Positions 29,769-39,627 are shown, counted from the stretch's first letter. The stretch is DNA of 64,000 nt from JAWKNZ01 sp041391425 (GCA_041391425.1 JAWKNZ010000004.1:248001-312000), one strand, 5' to 3'. Translations and numbers: made by a program. Notes: a model not told the origin generated them from the sequence alone.

Positions 29769-30791
29769 ATGATCGACGAAACAATAGATAGTTATATAGC
29801 GACAGCTCCCAGTAATATTGCTTTAGTTAAATATTGGGGTAAGCGCGATAGTACACTGCAATGGGCGGCTAACGATTCTCTTTCTATGACGCTCAACAAA
29901 GCGCAAACTAGAACCACAGCACGACTCAATCGCGATCATAGCGATCATTTTACCTTCGAAGACCCATCCATCGATGAAAGCAAGGCGGCCAAGCACCTAA
30001 ACTATTTGCGTACTGCTCTTGGATTTGAAGAAACGTTAACAATTACATCAGAAAATACATTTCCTTCCAGCTGTGGAATAGCAAGCAGCGCTAGCGGTCT
30101 AGCTGCTCTTACTATTGCCGCTATTGCCGCTTGGACTCGAAGCGCCAGCCTAGATGAAATGGAGATCAGAGGCTTCAGCAAAGATACTCTTGCTAAATTA
30201 GCCAGAAGAGGTTCTGGTAGCGCCTGTAGGAGCCTCTGGGGTGGCTTTGTCTATTGGCAAACAGGAGAATCACCCGACACACAAATTGTTGCACCTCTAT
30301 CCAATGAATACGGCAAACAATCCCCATGGAAATTAGCCGATATCATTGTAGTGCTTGCAAAAGACAAGAAGTCTATATCTTCGACAGAGGCACATCAATC
30401 TGCATGGAGCAGTCCAATGTTCACACCACGCCTTTCAGGCTTGAGTGAAAGAATAGACAGTATAATCGACGCCATTGACAAACGAGATATTAATATATTA
30501 GGCAGGCATATTGAAAACGAAGCCCTTGAAATGCATGCCGTAATGATGACAAGTGAACCCAAAGCTGAATATTGGTGCAAAGAAACACCTCAATTGCTAA
30601 GCTGGATTCGCAAACAAAGACAAATTGGAGCACTGAAAGCGTGGTTCACGATTGACGCTGGTCCAAATATTCACATCATCTGTGAACAAACAGAACAAGA
30701 AAAAGTCATTAACTGCCTCAACCAGAGTTTTAAAGGCATTGATATTATAGTTGACTCAATCGGAAATGGCCCTAAATTGGAGATAAATTAA
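29769..30791 (+). CDS. mvaD: Diphosphomevalonate decarboxylase
   Basis: A 340-residue GHMP-family decarboxylase that converts mevalonate diphosphate to IPP. Diagnostic blocks are PSNIALVKYWGKRD, NDSLSMTL, the phosphate loop SSCGIASSASG and RGSGSACRSLWGG. It lies 11 bp after the phosphomevalonate kinase gene. Confidence 0.94.
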   Translation: MIDETIDSYIATAPSNIALVKYWGKRDSTLQWAANDSLSMTLNKAQTRTTARLNRDHSDHFTFEDPSIDESKAAKHLNYLRTALGFEETLTITSENTFPSSCGIASSASGLAALTIAAIAAWTRSASLDEMEIRGFSKDTLAKLARRGSGSACRSLWGGFVYWQTGESPDTQIVAPLSNEYGKQSPWKLADIIVVLAKDKKSISSTEAHQSAWSSPMFTPRLSGLSERIDSIIDAIDKRDINILGRHIENEALEMHAVMMTSEPKAEYWCKETPQLLSWIRKQRQIGALKAWFTIDAGPNIHIICEQTEQEKVINCLNQSFKGIDIIVDSIGNGPKLEIN

Positions 30792-30797
30792 TCCATT

Positions 30798-31805
30798 ATG
30801 AAATTGATGGAAAACAGCACAAATATTTTAACAGCAATGGAAGCAAAAAAGAATTCACCTTATTCTCCCCCTTCCTTTTCAGCTCATGCATGCGCGAAAG
30901 CAATTATCATTGGAGAGCACGCCGTCGTCTATGGAGCCCGTGCAGTCGCAATGCCATTAAGAAGCCTTAAATTGCATTTAACGGCAACACGCCCCGAAAA
31001 TAAGATTGATAAAGCATCTGAAAAACATGAAATCATCCTCAATGACAAGAAAGCACCTTATGCGGTGGCGAATGCGGTCAAAAAAGCGTGCAAACTTTTG
31101 AATATCATTCCCAAACCTATTCTGATCAAAGGCACGTCACAGTTAGTCTTAGGAGCTGGCTTGGGCTCATCGGCAGCACTTTCAATTGCAATTTTAAGGG
31201 TCGTTTCTGGATTGTTTGAAAAACGGCTCGATAAGAACCAACTATCTGCTTACGGGAATATGCTGGAAGAAGAGTTCCATGGCAAGCCCTCAGGCTTAGA
31301 TGTAGCGGTGGTTTCCCATGAAGAAGTCATTCAATTTAGTAAAACAGCTGGTGCCACAGCGATCGACATCGTACCTCCACAAGAATATGATGATAGTTCT
31401 CCTTGGAGGTTTGTGCTCATAGACTCTGGTGAACGCTCCTCGACAAAAAAAATGGTTGAGCTAGCAGCTCCTTATTTTAGTGGGGCCAAAGGGCTGACCA
31501 AAATTCAAAAATTCGATGAATTGGGTCAAAATGCGGTTACAGCATTACAACATGGAAGCTTCGATCTTTTGTCCCACGCAATGAATACTTCGGCGACAAT
31601 GCTAGATGAGGCCGGTATCGTTACCCAAAAACTTAGAGAAATTATTGATTTTACTAAGAAAACAGGCTGTTCTGCAGCCAAGCCAACAGGAGCTGGAGGT
31701 GGCGGTTTTGCTCTTTGCTTACTACCCAGCACGGGCTGGCAAGAAACCTTAAATGTTTTAAACAAAAAATTCTATAGTCACAATATTTATGAGGCCTTTT
31801 TATAA
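30798..31805 (+). CDS. mvk: Mevalonate kinase
   Basis: A 335-residue GHMP kinase that phosphorylates mevalonate. Motifs: AKAIIIGEHAVVYGARAVA, GAGLGSSAALSIA (phosphate loop), the catalytic aspartate in GKPSGLDVAV and KPTGAGGGGFALC. It lies six bases after mvaD. Its stop overlaps the mqnD start (TAATG), coupling isoprenoid synthesis to menaquinone synthesis. Confidence 0.92.
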   Translation: MKLMENSTNILTAMEAKKNSPYSPPSFSAHACAKAIIIGEHAVVYGARAVAMPLRSLKLHLTATRPENKIDKASEKHEIILNDKKAPYAVANAVKKACKLLNIIPKPILIKGTSQLVLGAGLGSSAALSIAILRVVSGLFEKRLDKNQLSAYGNMLEEEFHGKPSGLDVAVVSHEEVIQFSKTAGATAIDIVPPQEYDDSSPWRFVLIDSGERSSTKKMVELAAPYFSGAKGLTKIQKFDELGQNAVTALQHGSFDLLSHAMNTSATMLDEAGIVTQKLREIIDFTKKTGCSAAKPTGAGGGGFALCLLPSTGWQETLNVLNKKFYSHNIYEAFL

Positions 31806-32638
31806 TGAGAAAAATTACCATCGCATATAGCCCTGATACCGACGATGCTTTTATGGTACACGCCATGAAAGCTGGACTGATCGATTGCAAGGGATTAAAT
31901 CTTGAGTTTATCAACGCCGATATTGAGCACTTAAATAATGAGGCTATTAAAGGAACCTATGATATCACGGCAATTAGTATCGCAGCCTATCCAGACATTG
32001 CTAACAACTACAAAATGATGGCAGTTGGTGCTAGCATTGGAGATAATTTTGGCCCAGCAGTTGTGGTAAATGAAGATAGTGAAATTCAAACACCAAACGA
32101 GCTTGCTGGCAAAAATGTGGCTGTGCCTGGAAAACACACTTCAGCTTTTTTTGCCGCGATGGATCTATTTGGACCCTTTAATCCCGTTTTCTGCCGCTTT
32201 GATAACATCGAGAATGCAGTGAAGGAAAATAAAGCTGCTGCCGGAATTCTTATACACGAACCTCAGTTAACCTGCGAAATCATAGGCTTAAGAAAAATCG
32301 CTGATCTAGGACAACTGTGGCAAGACAAATACAAGCTACCTTTGCCTCTTGGAGCTAACGCGATAAAGCGCGATCTTGGCCAAGAGCTTATCAATACATT
32401 GGAAGAAGTTTATAAAAATAGTATAGAATACGCATTAGCCAATAGAAATATAATGATAGAAAAGGCGAACCAGGCAGCAATAACTCCTTTGCCTTTTCAT
32501 ATGGCAGAACAATATATCGAACAGTACGTCAATCAGCGTAGCTTGGAGTTGCACGATGACGTGCAAGCTGGAATGTTGAAATTATTTGAATCCGGATTAA
32601 AATTTGGATTAACCGCGTCCATCCCGGATATACATTAA
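31805..32638 (+). CDS. mqnD: 1,4-dihydroxy-6-naphthoate synthase (futalosine pathway)
   Basis: A 277-residue MqnD. The N-terminus IAYSPDTDDAFMVHAM, the DITAISIAAYPDI block and the AVPGKHTSAFFA segment are typical of this periplasmic-binding-protein-like enzyme. It converts cyclic dehypoxanthinyl futalosine to 1,4-dihydroxy-6-naphthoate. It is coupled to mvk by a one-base overlap. Confidence 0.92.
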   Translation: MRKITIAYSPDTDDAFMVHAMKAGLIDCKGLNLEFINADIEHLNNEAIKGTYDITAISIAAYPDIANNYKMMAVGASIGDNFGPAVVVNEDSEIQTPNELAGKNVAVPGKHTSAFFAAMDLFGPFNPVFCRFDNIENAVKENKAAAGILIHEPQLTCEIIGLRKIADLGQLWQDKYKLPLPLGANAIKRDLGQELINTLEEVYKNSIEYALANRNIMIEKANQAAITPLPFHMAEQYIEQYVNQRSLELHDDVQAGMLKLFESGLKFGLTASIPDIH

Positions 32639-32708
32639 AAATACCAGGCATCAGAAAATTACGGCTGGAAAATGTAATTAATGCGCATCGCTGGAAAAGG
32701 AGTTTAAT

Positions 32709-34835
32709 TTGCTAACTTTTAATCAAATAAAAGAAAAAATAACTCGCGAAGAAAGATTATCTGAAGAAGATGCATTATACCTATACGAATATGATGACTT
32801 GGCTGCAATTGGAGAGCTCGCCGACCAAGTTAATAGGAAAAAAAATGGCAACTTAGTTTATTATAACATCAATCGCCATATCAACCCCACGAATATTTGT
32901 GCTCTTAGCTGTAAATTCTGCGCTTACTCACGTAAACCAGGTGAACCAGGATCTTACGAATATTCCGTTGATGAAATATTAACAAAAGTGCAAGAAGCTG
33001 TTAACGAAAATGCCACCGAAATCCATATGGTTGGCGGCCTACATCCAAGATGGGGTCTACAGCATTTTTTAAATATCTTAAGCTCCGTAAAATCGCGTTT
33101 CCCGCAAATCCATATTAAAGGTTTTACTGCTGTCGAACTCGACTGGCTGGCACGACGCTCCCGCTTAACAATTAAAGAAGTACTCATCCGTTTAAAAGAG
33201 GCTGGATTAGATTCACTTCCAGGTGGAGGAGCAGAAATCTTCCATCAAAATATAAGGGATAAAATTACAGCAAAGCTATCTGCAGATGAGTGGATAGATA
33301 TTCACAGAACAGCCCATAATTTGGAAATGTTTTCGAACTGTACAATGTTATATGGGCATGTGGAAAGCTACTACCATCGGGTCGACCACATGCGTTATCT
33401 AAGAGAACTACAGGACGAAACAAAACGTTTTAACGCCTTCATACCTCTCTCATTCCAACCACACAACAATGATATGGGGATATCAAAATATACTTTTGGC
33501 AGCGATGACTTACGTACAATTGCAATTGCTAGGCTTTATTTAGATAATTTTCAGCATATCAAAGCTTATTGGATCATGCTTGGAAAAGACATTGCACAAC
33601 TAGCACTAAATTACGGGGCTAACGATTTAGATGGGACAGTTATAGAAGAAAAAATTTCAAATATGGCCGGCAGTCAAGCAGGAATGTCCATGTCCCGTAG
33701 TCAAATTGAGGACCTCATTCTTCGAACAGGGCATGATGCATGTGAAAGAGACACCTTATACCGCCCCAAAGGGAAAACACATCAGTGCCCAGCTCCGAAC
33801 GCGGAATGCGTAATGCCTTTGGATCAATTGCTAAAGCAAGTTGAAAAACCTTTAAAAAATAAAAAGAAGCTGAGTATAGAAGAAGCTGAAACATTAGCAA
33901 AATGTTCAGCCTTATATCAAATCCAACACTTAGCCAATAAGCTAACCATAGAGAAATGCAGCAAACGAAAAAGCTACAGCTCTCGTATTTGGCTTTCATC
34001 GCAATGCCTTGAGTCACCTGAAGCATTACTTAGCGAAATACAAAGTAAATTCGAAATGCTGCCAGCTCAAGGTCCTAAAATTATTAATATTGATTTAGCT
34101 CGAATCAAAAAACAGGTATCAGATCGATCGGTATTCGATTGTATGACAATATCTATTATTACCGAGATGGCAGGGATAATAAAGCGTGAAAAAGCAGATA
34201 CAAAAATATCTTTATTGGGCCTCAAAGAAATTTGGGCCACTGCGCAAAGAACTAAGATAAGCCTAGAAGAAGCATTCAGCCTTCTGTCTCATGCTAAAAT
34301 TGACTGTATAGAATCGTCATTATTTGAAAGTGAAAGTGCATTAACAAATAATGAAGTTGCCAATATTCACAGAAAAGCACATCAAGCAGGACTTAAAACA
34401 GTTGGCAAAGCCGAAATCAGCATGGCTCGAGATAACCAGGAAATACTTTGGCAAAGTTTCATAAGCCGTATCTTGACTTTGAATGAACTTGCCGAAGAAA
34501 CGGGAATGCTTTCTGCCATCAGCATTGAACCTTCTTTACATAGTTATACAAGTATGGCTGAATATCTAAAAGCTGTTGCAATGGCGAGAGTTTTAGCTAA
34601 TTCTAATGACAATATAATAGCTCCTATACTCAGCTTGCCCACTATAAGCTACAAAAAGATCTCTAGCGTTTCATCAAACCCAACAAACTTAAAAGTATCT
34701 GCGCTACCTTTGCTTTATGGTGCAAATGACTTAGGCCAACTTTCGGTTGAAGATAAAAATATTGCTCTAATAAACGCCGAAATGGAGCCTTTAGGATTGG
34801 AATTGTTAAGCCGGAACTGTAATTTTGAATATTAG
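32709..34835 (+). CDS. mqnE: Aminofutalosine synthase MqnE fused to a degenerate MqnC/MqnE-like domain
   Basis: A 708-residue protein with a TTG start behind an AAGGAG site. Residues 1-375 are a normal MqnE: radical-SAM cluster Cys64-Cys68-Cys71 (CALSCKFC), PGGGAEIF and ALNYGANDL near 303. It makes aminofutalosine from 3-enolpyruvyl-benzoate and SAM. From residue 388 a second barrel of the same family follows: LSIEEAETL, a helix aligned to the AGLDSLPG block, EVANIHRKAHQAGLKT (matching EWIDIHRTAHNLEMFS), a YLKAVAMARVL block and YGANDLGQ near 671. The second half lacks the CxxxCxxC cluster, so it is unlikely to be a radical-SAM enzyme by itself. No separate mqnC lies in the window. Confidence 0.85.
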   Translation: MLTFNQIKEKITREERLSEEDALYLYEYDDLAAIGELADQVNRKKNGNLVYYNINRHINPTNICALSCKFCAYSRKPGEPGSYEYSVDEILTKVQEAVNENATEIHMVGGLHPRWGLQHFLNILSSVKSRFPQIHIKGFTAVELDWLARRSRLTIKEVLIRLKEAGLDSLPGGGAEIFHQNIRDKITAKLSADEWIDIHRTAHNLEMFSNCTMLYGHVESYYHRVDHMRYLRELQDETKRFNAFIPLSFQPHNNDMGISKYTFGSDDLRTIAIARLYLDNFQHIKAYWIMLGKDIAQLALNYGANDLDGTVIEEKISNMAGSQAGMSMSRSQIEDLILRTGHDACERDTLYRPKGKTHQCPAPNAECVMPLDQLLKQVEKPLKNKKKLSIEEAETLAKCSALYQIQHLANKLTIEKCSKRKSYSSRIWLSSQCLESPEALLSEIQSKFEMLPAQGPKIINIDLARIKKQVSDRSVFDCMTISIITEMAGIIKREKADTKISLLGLKEIWATAQRTKISLEEAFSLLSHAKIDCIESSLFESESALTNNEVANIHRKAHQAGLKTVGKAEISMARDNQEILWQSFISRILTLNELAEETGMLSAISIEPSLHSYTSMAEYLKAVAMARVLANSNDNIIAPILSLPTISYKKISSVSSNPTNLKVSALPLLYGANDLGQLSVEDKNIALINAEMEPLGLELLSRNCNFEY

Positions 34836-34898
34836 TTAACAGAATTCGACTTTAGTTAAGATTGCCAAGAGCAATCCTTAAATGACAGACATATTAAT

Positions 34899-35360
34899 GA
34901 AAGTACGCATGCTGACGAAAGTACGCATGCTGACGAAAGTACGCATGCTGACGAAAGTACGTCATGCTGAGCGAATGCGAAGCAACTATAGATCCTTCAC
35001 TACGTTCAGGATGACGTCAGCAGCTTGAAACTCACAAGACCACCATCACCGTCTTTAAGTAAAAACAAAACATCGCGGGATACTTAAACGACCGAGCATC
35101 ATGCTGACGAAAGTACGCATGCTGACGAATGCACGTCATGCTGAGCGAACGCGAAGCAACTATAGATCCTTCACTACGTTCAGGATGACGTCAGCAGCTT
35201 GAAACTCACAAGACCACCATCACCGTCTTTAAGTAAAAACAAAACATCGCGGGATACTTAAACGACCGAGCATCATGCTGACGAAAGTACGCATGCTGAC
35301 GAATGCACGTCATGCTGAGCGAACGCGAAGCAACTATAGATCCTTCGCTACATTCAGAAT
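34899..35360. repeat. Tandem array: 174-bp unit with 18-bp subrepeats
   Basis: The start of the GTCATGCTGAGCGAA block recurs at 34961, 35135 and 35309, a period of exactly 174 bp. Each unit also holds GATCCTTCACTACGTTCAGG, its neighbouring GATGACGTCAGC, and a long common spacer. Between units an 18-bp motif (GCATGCTGACGAAAGTAC) is repeated one to three times. The third copy breaks off near 35360. The GTCATGCTGAGCGAA / TTCAGGATGAC pair is a partly palindromic motif, and a relative occurs at 59611 and 59721. It lies between the menaquinone operon and the next genes and encodes no protein. Confidence 0.9.
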
Positions 35361-35695
35361 CACTTAAGTAAACATAATTATGAGAAAATAAGACAATATT
35401 TTACTCTAATAAACCTCACTTAGATATTTACATACTAATGTATCGATCCTTAGCTCCTTCTCAAATGCAAAGCTGATATTCCTGAATATTTTAAGTATTA
35501 TATGCCAATTTAACATTCATTCAATGCATAGATAATACTTTGATAAAATCTGATCTTAATCTATTACAAATTAAATTATTAACTATTCACAAAAGGGAAA
35601 CATTGAAGCTGCATTATACTTCCACGCAATCCTTCCGATAGGCCATAAGAATAAAATTACTTACCAACTGAAACATGGAAGGGAGAAAGACTAAA
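35361..35695. other. Intergenic region upstream of the small membrane protein
   Basis: About 335 bp of very AT-rich sequence after the tandem array. It probably contains the promoter for the 35.7-38.7 kb genes, but I could not assign boxes with confidence. No RNA gene is recognisable. Confidence 0.4.
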
Positions 35696-36187
35696 ATGGG
35701 AGATTCCTCTAAATCCCTAAGCCAAAAGCTTGATGAAACTTCCGAGAGTGAAGGATCTGCGTATGAGGAGAAATCAAGTGCTATAGTACCTGTCATCAAA
35801 GAAGCCGAGCTTTCTTCGCCTTTATTACCAATAAAAAAGTTTCCAGCAATCGAAAATCCTAACAGTTCTAATTTTTATACAACACAGCAGAGCAAAGTCA
35901 ATCCGATAGAAGAAAAATCTCCTATCTATAAATCTGCACCCGAGAGCGACATTTCTCAACTAGATTCGTATGAAATATTAGGCAAAAGAAATTCAGAACC
36001 ACAAATTCAATCTGGAAAAATGGTAAATCTAACTAAGTTAAGAAAATGGGAGAAAATAAGTCTTGTAGTTTTTTTAACAAGCCTGATAGGATTTATATGC
36101 GGCGCTGGTACGGCCATTGTCATATTGAGTGGCGGATTAGACGTTAAAAAAAATGACTTTAAAAATATCCTTAAAATCTATAAATGA
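35696..36187 (+). CDS. Small membrane-anchored protein of unknown function
   Basis: I choose ATG 35696 because GGGAG lies just upstream; an in-frame ATG at 35675 has no such site. The ~163-residue product is mostly low-complexity and polar (rich in Ser, Glu, Pro, Lys), probably disordered. One hydrophobic helix near the C-terminus (SLVVFLTSLIGFICGAGTAI) is followed by ~20 residues. The layout suggests a cytoplasmic tail with a C-terminal membrane anchor. I do not recognise the family. It lies 12 bp before the DedA gene. Confidence 0.55.
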   Translation: MGDSSKSLSQKLDETSESEGSAYEEKSSAIVPVIKEAELSSPLLPIKKFPAIENPNSSNFYTTQQSKVNPIEEKSPIYKSAPESDISQLDSYEILGKRNSEPQIQSGKMVNLTKLRKWEKISLVVFLTSLIGFICGAGTAIVILSGGLDVKKNDFKNILKIYK

Positions 36188-36199
36188 CTCAGGCTCTTA

Positions 36200-36832
36200 A
36201 TGGAACTAATCATCAACCTTTTAGATTTACTCACTCCTTATGGCGTTCATAGCTATTTAATTATGTTCGCTATTCTTGTCGGCTGTGGCTTCGGCTTTCC
36301 AATGCCCGAAGATGTTGTGCTTATTACAGGAGGCCTTCTCGCATCTCGAGGCATTGTTAGCGTTGAAATGACTTTTGTCGTCACAATGCTAGGCGTCCTA
36401 GTGGGTGACGGTATTGTTTTTTTCCTCGGTCGTAAAGCTGGCCCAAACATCAAAAAGACTAGGATTTTCAAGAAAGTTTTAAGTGACGATAATGATAAAA
36501 AGATCAGCCGCATTTTCAATCAATATGGTGACAAAGTTATCTTTATAGCACGATTTTTACCTGGATTACGCATGCCAATTTTTTTAACAACGGGGATTTA
36601 TAAAGTAAAACCATGGAAATTTTTTGCCTTAGATGGATTTGCTGCAATAATTTCTGTTCCAGTCTGGATTTACGTTGGTTTCGTCTTTGGAAAAAATTTG
36701 GAAGTCCTTCAAGAAAAAATTAGCCAGACTACCTACGGACTTTATGCGGTTTTATCCTGTATTATTGTCATTGGGTTTGTGATCTGGTTTGTTAAAAAAC
36801 GCATAAAGATTGTAAGAACAAACAATATATAA
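36200..36832 (+). CDS. DedA/VTT family membrane protein
   Basis: A 210-residue protein with several hydrophobic helices. The FPMPEDVVLITGG block and FIARFLPGLRMP are hallmarks of the DedA family, whose members act in membrane lipid (undecaprenyl phosphate or phospholipid) translocation in the inner membrane. It is followed 14 bp later by an acyltransferase gene, consistent with a lipid role. Confidence 0.85.
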   Translation: MELIINLLDLLTPYGVHSYLIMFAILVGCGFGFPMPEDVVLITGGLLASRGIVSVEMTFVVTMLGVLVGDGIVFFLGRKAGPNIKKTRIFKKVLSDDNDKKISRIFNQYGDKVIFIARFLPGLRMPIFLTTGIYKVKPWKFFALDGFAAIISVPVWIYVGFVFGKNLEVLQEKISQTTYGLYAVLSCIIVIGFVIWFVKKRIKIVRTNNI

Positions 36833-36846
36833 AAGTTTGATAATCT

Positions 36847-37725
36847 ATGAATTTGCAAATTTTAAACGACTTAAGAAATCAACTAAAAAACCTTGTCGTT
36901 CCGGATGAGATCCGCAAAAAAATCAATATAGCTTCGCCTGTTTTAAACTCAGCTGGAGTTGACCCATGGGGGTTAGATCCTGAAACATTAGAAGCTGCTG
37001 CAGCAATAGCCAGGTGGATTTATCAATACTATTTTCGCGTCGAAGTCACTGGATTAAAAAATCTTCCACAAGGCCGCCTCATGGTTATTGCCAATCATGG
37101 CTGCCAAATACCTCTCGATGCGCTATTTGTATCGTATGCGATGCTTTTAGATGCAGAGCCACCAAAAATTTGCCGTGCTATGGTGGATCATTGGGTACCA
37201 GGACTACCATTTATCAGCGAACTATTCACCCGTTGTGGGGAAGTTGTTGGAGCTCCTCATAATTGTAGTGATCTTTTAAAAAATGATAATTGCGTTTTAA
37301 TCTTTCCGGAGGGCACCAAAGGATCGGGCAAGACTATCTTTTCAAGGTATCAGTTACAAAACTTTGGAACAGGTTTTATGCGCATCGCCTTAGAAACGAA
37401 AGCCCCAATTCTACCTGTAGCTGTCGTAGGAACCGAAGAGATATACCCCTCTCTAATGAACTTAAAGCCTATTGCCAAGCTACTTAAATTTCCATACTTC
37501 CCTGTAACTCCATTTTTCCCGCATTTCGGTTTAGCTGGTGCGATTCCTCTACCATGCAAAGTCACATTACGTTTTGCGAAACCAATACACTTTGATGAAA
37601 GTCCCGATATTTCCGAGGATAAAATCCACCGGCTGGTTTCGAAAGTTCAATTGGCTATCCAAAATGAATTAAACCGCGGTGTCAAAATTAGAGGGAATCA
37701 TATTTTCACTAAAGCGGCAATTTAG
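36847..37725 (+). CDS. PlsC-like lysophospholipid acyltransferase family protein
   Basis: A 292-residue acyltransferase. The first block NHGCQIPLDALF has a His-x6-Asp spacing rather than the usual His-x4-Asp, as in the NHxGxxPxD subgroup. FPEGTKGSG is the glycerol-phosphate binding block. A membrane-associated role in phospholipid remodelling is likely. It lies between DedA and an SDR gene in a same-strand cluster. Confidence 0.75.
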   Translation: MNLQILNDLRNQLKNLVVPDEIRKKINIASPVLNSAGVDPWGLDPETLEAAAAIARWIYQYYFRVEVTGLKNLPQGRLMVIANHGCQIPLDALFVSYAMLLDAEPPKICRAMVDHWVPGLPFISELFTRCGEVVGAPHNCSDLLKNDNCVLIFPEGTKGSGKTIFSRYQLQNFGTGFMRIALETKAPILPVAVVGTEEIYPSLMNLKPIAKLLKFPYFPVTPFFPHFGLAGAIPLPCKVTLRFAKPIHFDESPDISEDKIHRLVSKVQLAIQNELNRGVKIRGNHIFTKAAI

Positions 37726-37740
37726 TTCAAGGAAAATACA

Positions 37741-38717
37741 GTGGATAATGTAACTAATGACATTGACGAATTAAAAAAGCTTGAAAAAGCAAAACCACAT
37801 ATCCTTATCGTAGGGGCTGCATCTACACTATCTGGAATGCTTTGCAACCGCTTAAAAGGGCGCTATAAAATTACCGGTATTGATATCGACAATCTTGCAG
37901 AAGATCAATCATTTCCAGGAGAATTCCATCAAATTGGTTATACCAAACGAGGCGTCGCAGAAATCTTTCGTTCCACACAATTCTCTACACTTATCCACTT
38001 AGGACGAATTCCTGCTTCTGACAAAAGCAGAGGAAAGCGTTACCGAGAAAATGTTGCAGGTACACAAAATCTATTGCAACTTGGGCTCAACTACAACGTT
38101 AAAAATTTTATTATAATCAGCACGCACTTGATATATGGTGCAAACCGGACAAATCACCTCTATATCCGTGAAGAAGAGCCTTCAAATGCCGCAAAAAAAT
38201 TTATCGAGTTAGCCGGCTCTATCGAACTTGATCACGAGGCCACAGAATTTCTGTGGCAACATCGATCCGTCAGAACAGTAGTCTTACGTCCGACATTTTT
38301 GGTGGGCAAACATGTTAATCACGCACTTGCAAACGCCCTTCGCAAACCCTTTTGCCCTAAAATTCTAGGATATGATCCCCTTATTCAGATCCTCCATGAA
38401 TCTGATTTAATTGAAGCCATTTTACTGACAATAAGAAAGAAAAAAAGAGGAATTTACAACGTTGCTGGTGAAGGTGTCATACCATTTAGTAAAGCTATAA
38501 AACTCTCTGGTGCAACACCCTTACCAACTCCAGCTATGGTTTTGAAAGGAACAAACGTTTGTATGAGTTTCTCGGCTGGAAAATTCCACCTCATCTATTA
38601 GACTATTTCAAATATCCAGTAGTCGTTTCTGATGAGGCATTCAGAAAAGAATTTGGTTATGAAGCAAAGGTCACCATTTCTGATGCCTTAAGAGACAATC
38701 AGTCTAGTGCTTTATAA
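37741..38717 (+). pseudogene. NAD-dependent epimerase/SDR family protein, frameshifted near its 3' end
   Basis: GTG start. The nucleotide-binding fold is recognisable (HILIVGAASTLSGML, a glycine-poor variant of the SDR loop), followed by FSTLIHLGRI, ENVAGTQNLL and RTVVLRPTFLVG. These fit an extended/atypical SDR. The first frame ends at 38603 after a nonsense tail. The other frame gives a natural ending (RLYEFLGWKIPPHLL, through DALRDN, stop at 38717), so one base is missing near 38550. The substrate is unknown; sugar, lipid or steroid-like are all possible. Confidence 0.7.
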
Positions 38718-39627
38718 GCTCGCTTAGCTCAAATCTTTGCAGACTAGAACAGTAATGGCAGCGAATCTCCAGCTTGCCAACTTCTGCCAAAATATCTCTC
38801 AACTCATCTTCCCCTAAACTTATCATAGTAGACGCCATACGATCGCGATTGCAAAAACAGTGAAAACCTATGGGTTTCCTACTAATTTGTAAAGTGCCGA
38901 CATCCTCTTGTGCGACTTCTTGAAAAATCTCTTCAGGAGTCATACCGCTTGCAATTTTTTCTGAAAGATTTAGAGTAGCACAACGCTCTTCGAATCCAGC
39001 CAAAGTATGATCATCTATATCTTCACCACCAATTTTTTGGACCAAAATCCCTCCTGCGGCGAGCACCTTACCTTGATGATCTAATTTAACCCCGGCTGCT
39101 ATAATTGTAGGAATCTGTTCTGATTCGACATAATACTGGGCAATATCTTGTGCGATTTCTCCGGTCACCAATGAAGCTATACCGGTATATGGCTCCTTGC
39201 CGGTAAAAGAGCCTCGCTTAATGGTAACAGTACCAGAACTACCTAACGCTTCTCCTACTGCTTGTGGTATATGATCATTCGAAGTAAGCACAGCCGCCAA
39301 GTTAGGAACTTTAGCATAGCCTCGCAACGACGCCGGAGCAATAAACTCGGCTACCACTCCCTTCATCGGCCCATCGCCATCAACTTGGCAATGAACGTAC
39401 TGTTGTCCTTCTTTCAAAGTGCTTCCCATTAAAGCCGTACATGCTAACGCTCTGCCTAAGGCAATAGTAGCCATGGGCCCCATTTCATGACGCTGCTGTG
39501 CTGCCTTAGTTGTATCTGTGGAGACGACTACAGCACATCTCAACCTTTTTTCACAAATTGCTCCATGAACAATCATATCAATTGGACAATCAGAATGATT
39601 CATTAAGTTTTGTAATTTATTCGACAT
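38704..39627 (-). CDS. hslO: Hsp33 redox-regulated chaperone
   Basis: A ~307-residue holdase chaperone activated by oxidation. The C-terminal zinc switch is intact: HCFCNRD and, 30-odd residues later, CHYC. The central blocks (GPMKGVVAEF, GSFTGKEPYTG) are typical. I choose the ATG at 39627 (MSNKLQ) because a longer frame would run well into the thioesterase gene; the overlap is then 11 bp. Its 3' end overlaps the broken SDR gene by 14 bp. Confidence 0.9.
   Translation of the reverse strand: MSNKLQNLMNHSDCPIDMIVHGAICEKRLRCAVVVSTDTTKAAQQRHEMGPMATIALGRALACTALMGSTLKEGQQYVHCQVDGDGPMKGVVAEFIAPASLRGYAKVPNLAAVLTSNDHIPQAVGEALGSSGTVTIKRGSFTGKEPYTGIASLVTGEIAQDIAQYYVESEQIPTIIAAGVKLDHQGKVLAAGGILVQKIGGEDIDDHTLAGFEERCATLNLSEKIASGMTPEEIFQEVAQEDVGTLQISRKPIGFHCFCNRDRMASTMISLGEDELRDILAEVGKLEIRCHYCSSLQRFELSELIKH

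Noticed and set aside
34899..35360. Possible CRISPR array
   Set aside because: The 174-bp unit has nearly identical 'spacers', the 18-bp repeats are contiguous, and no cas gene is present.
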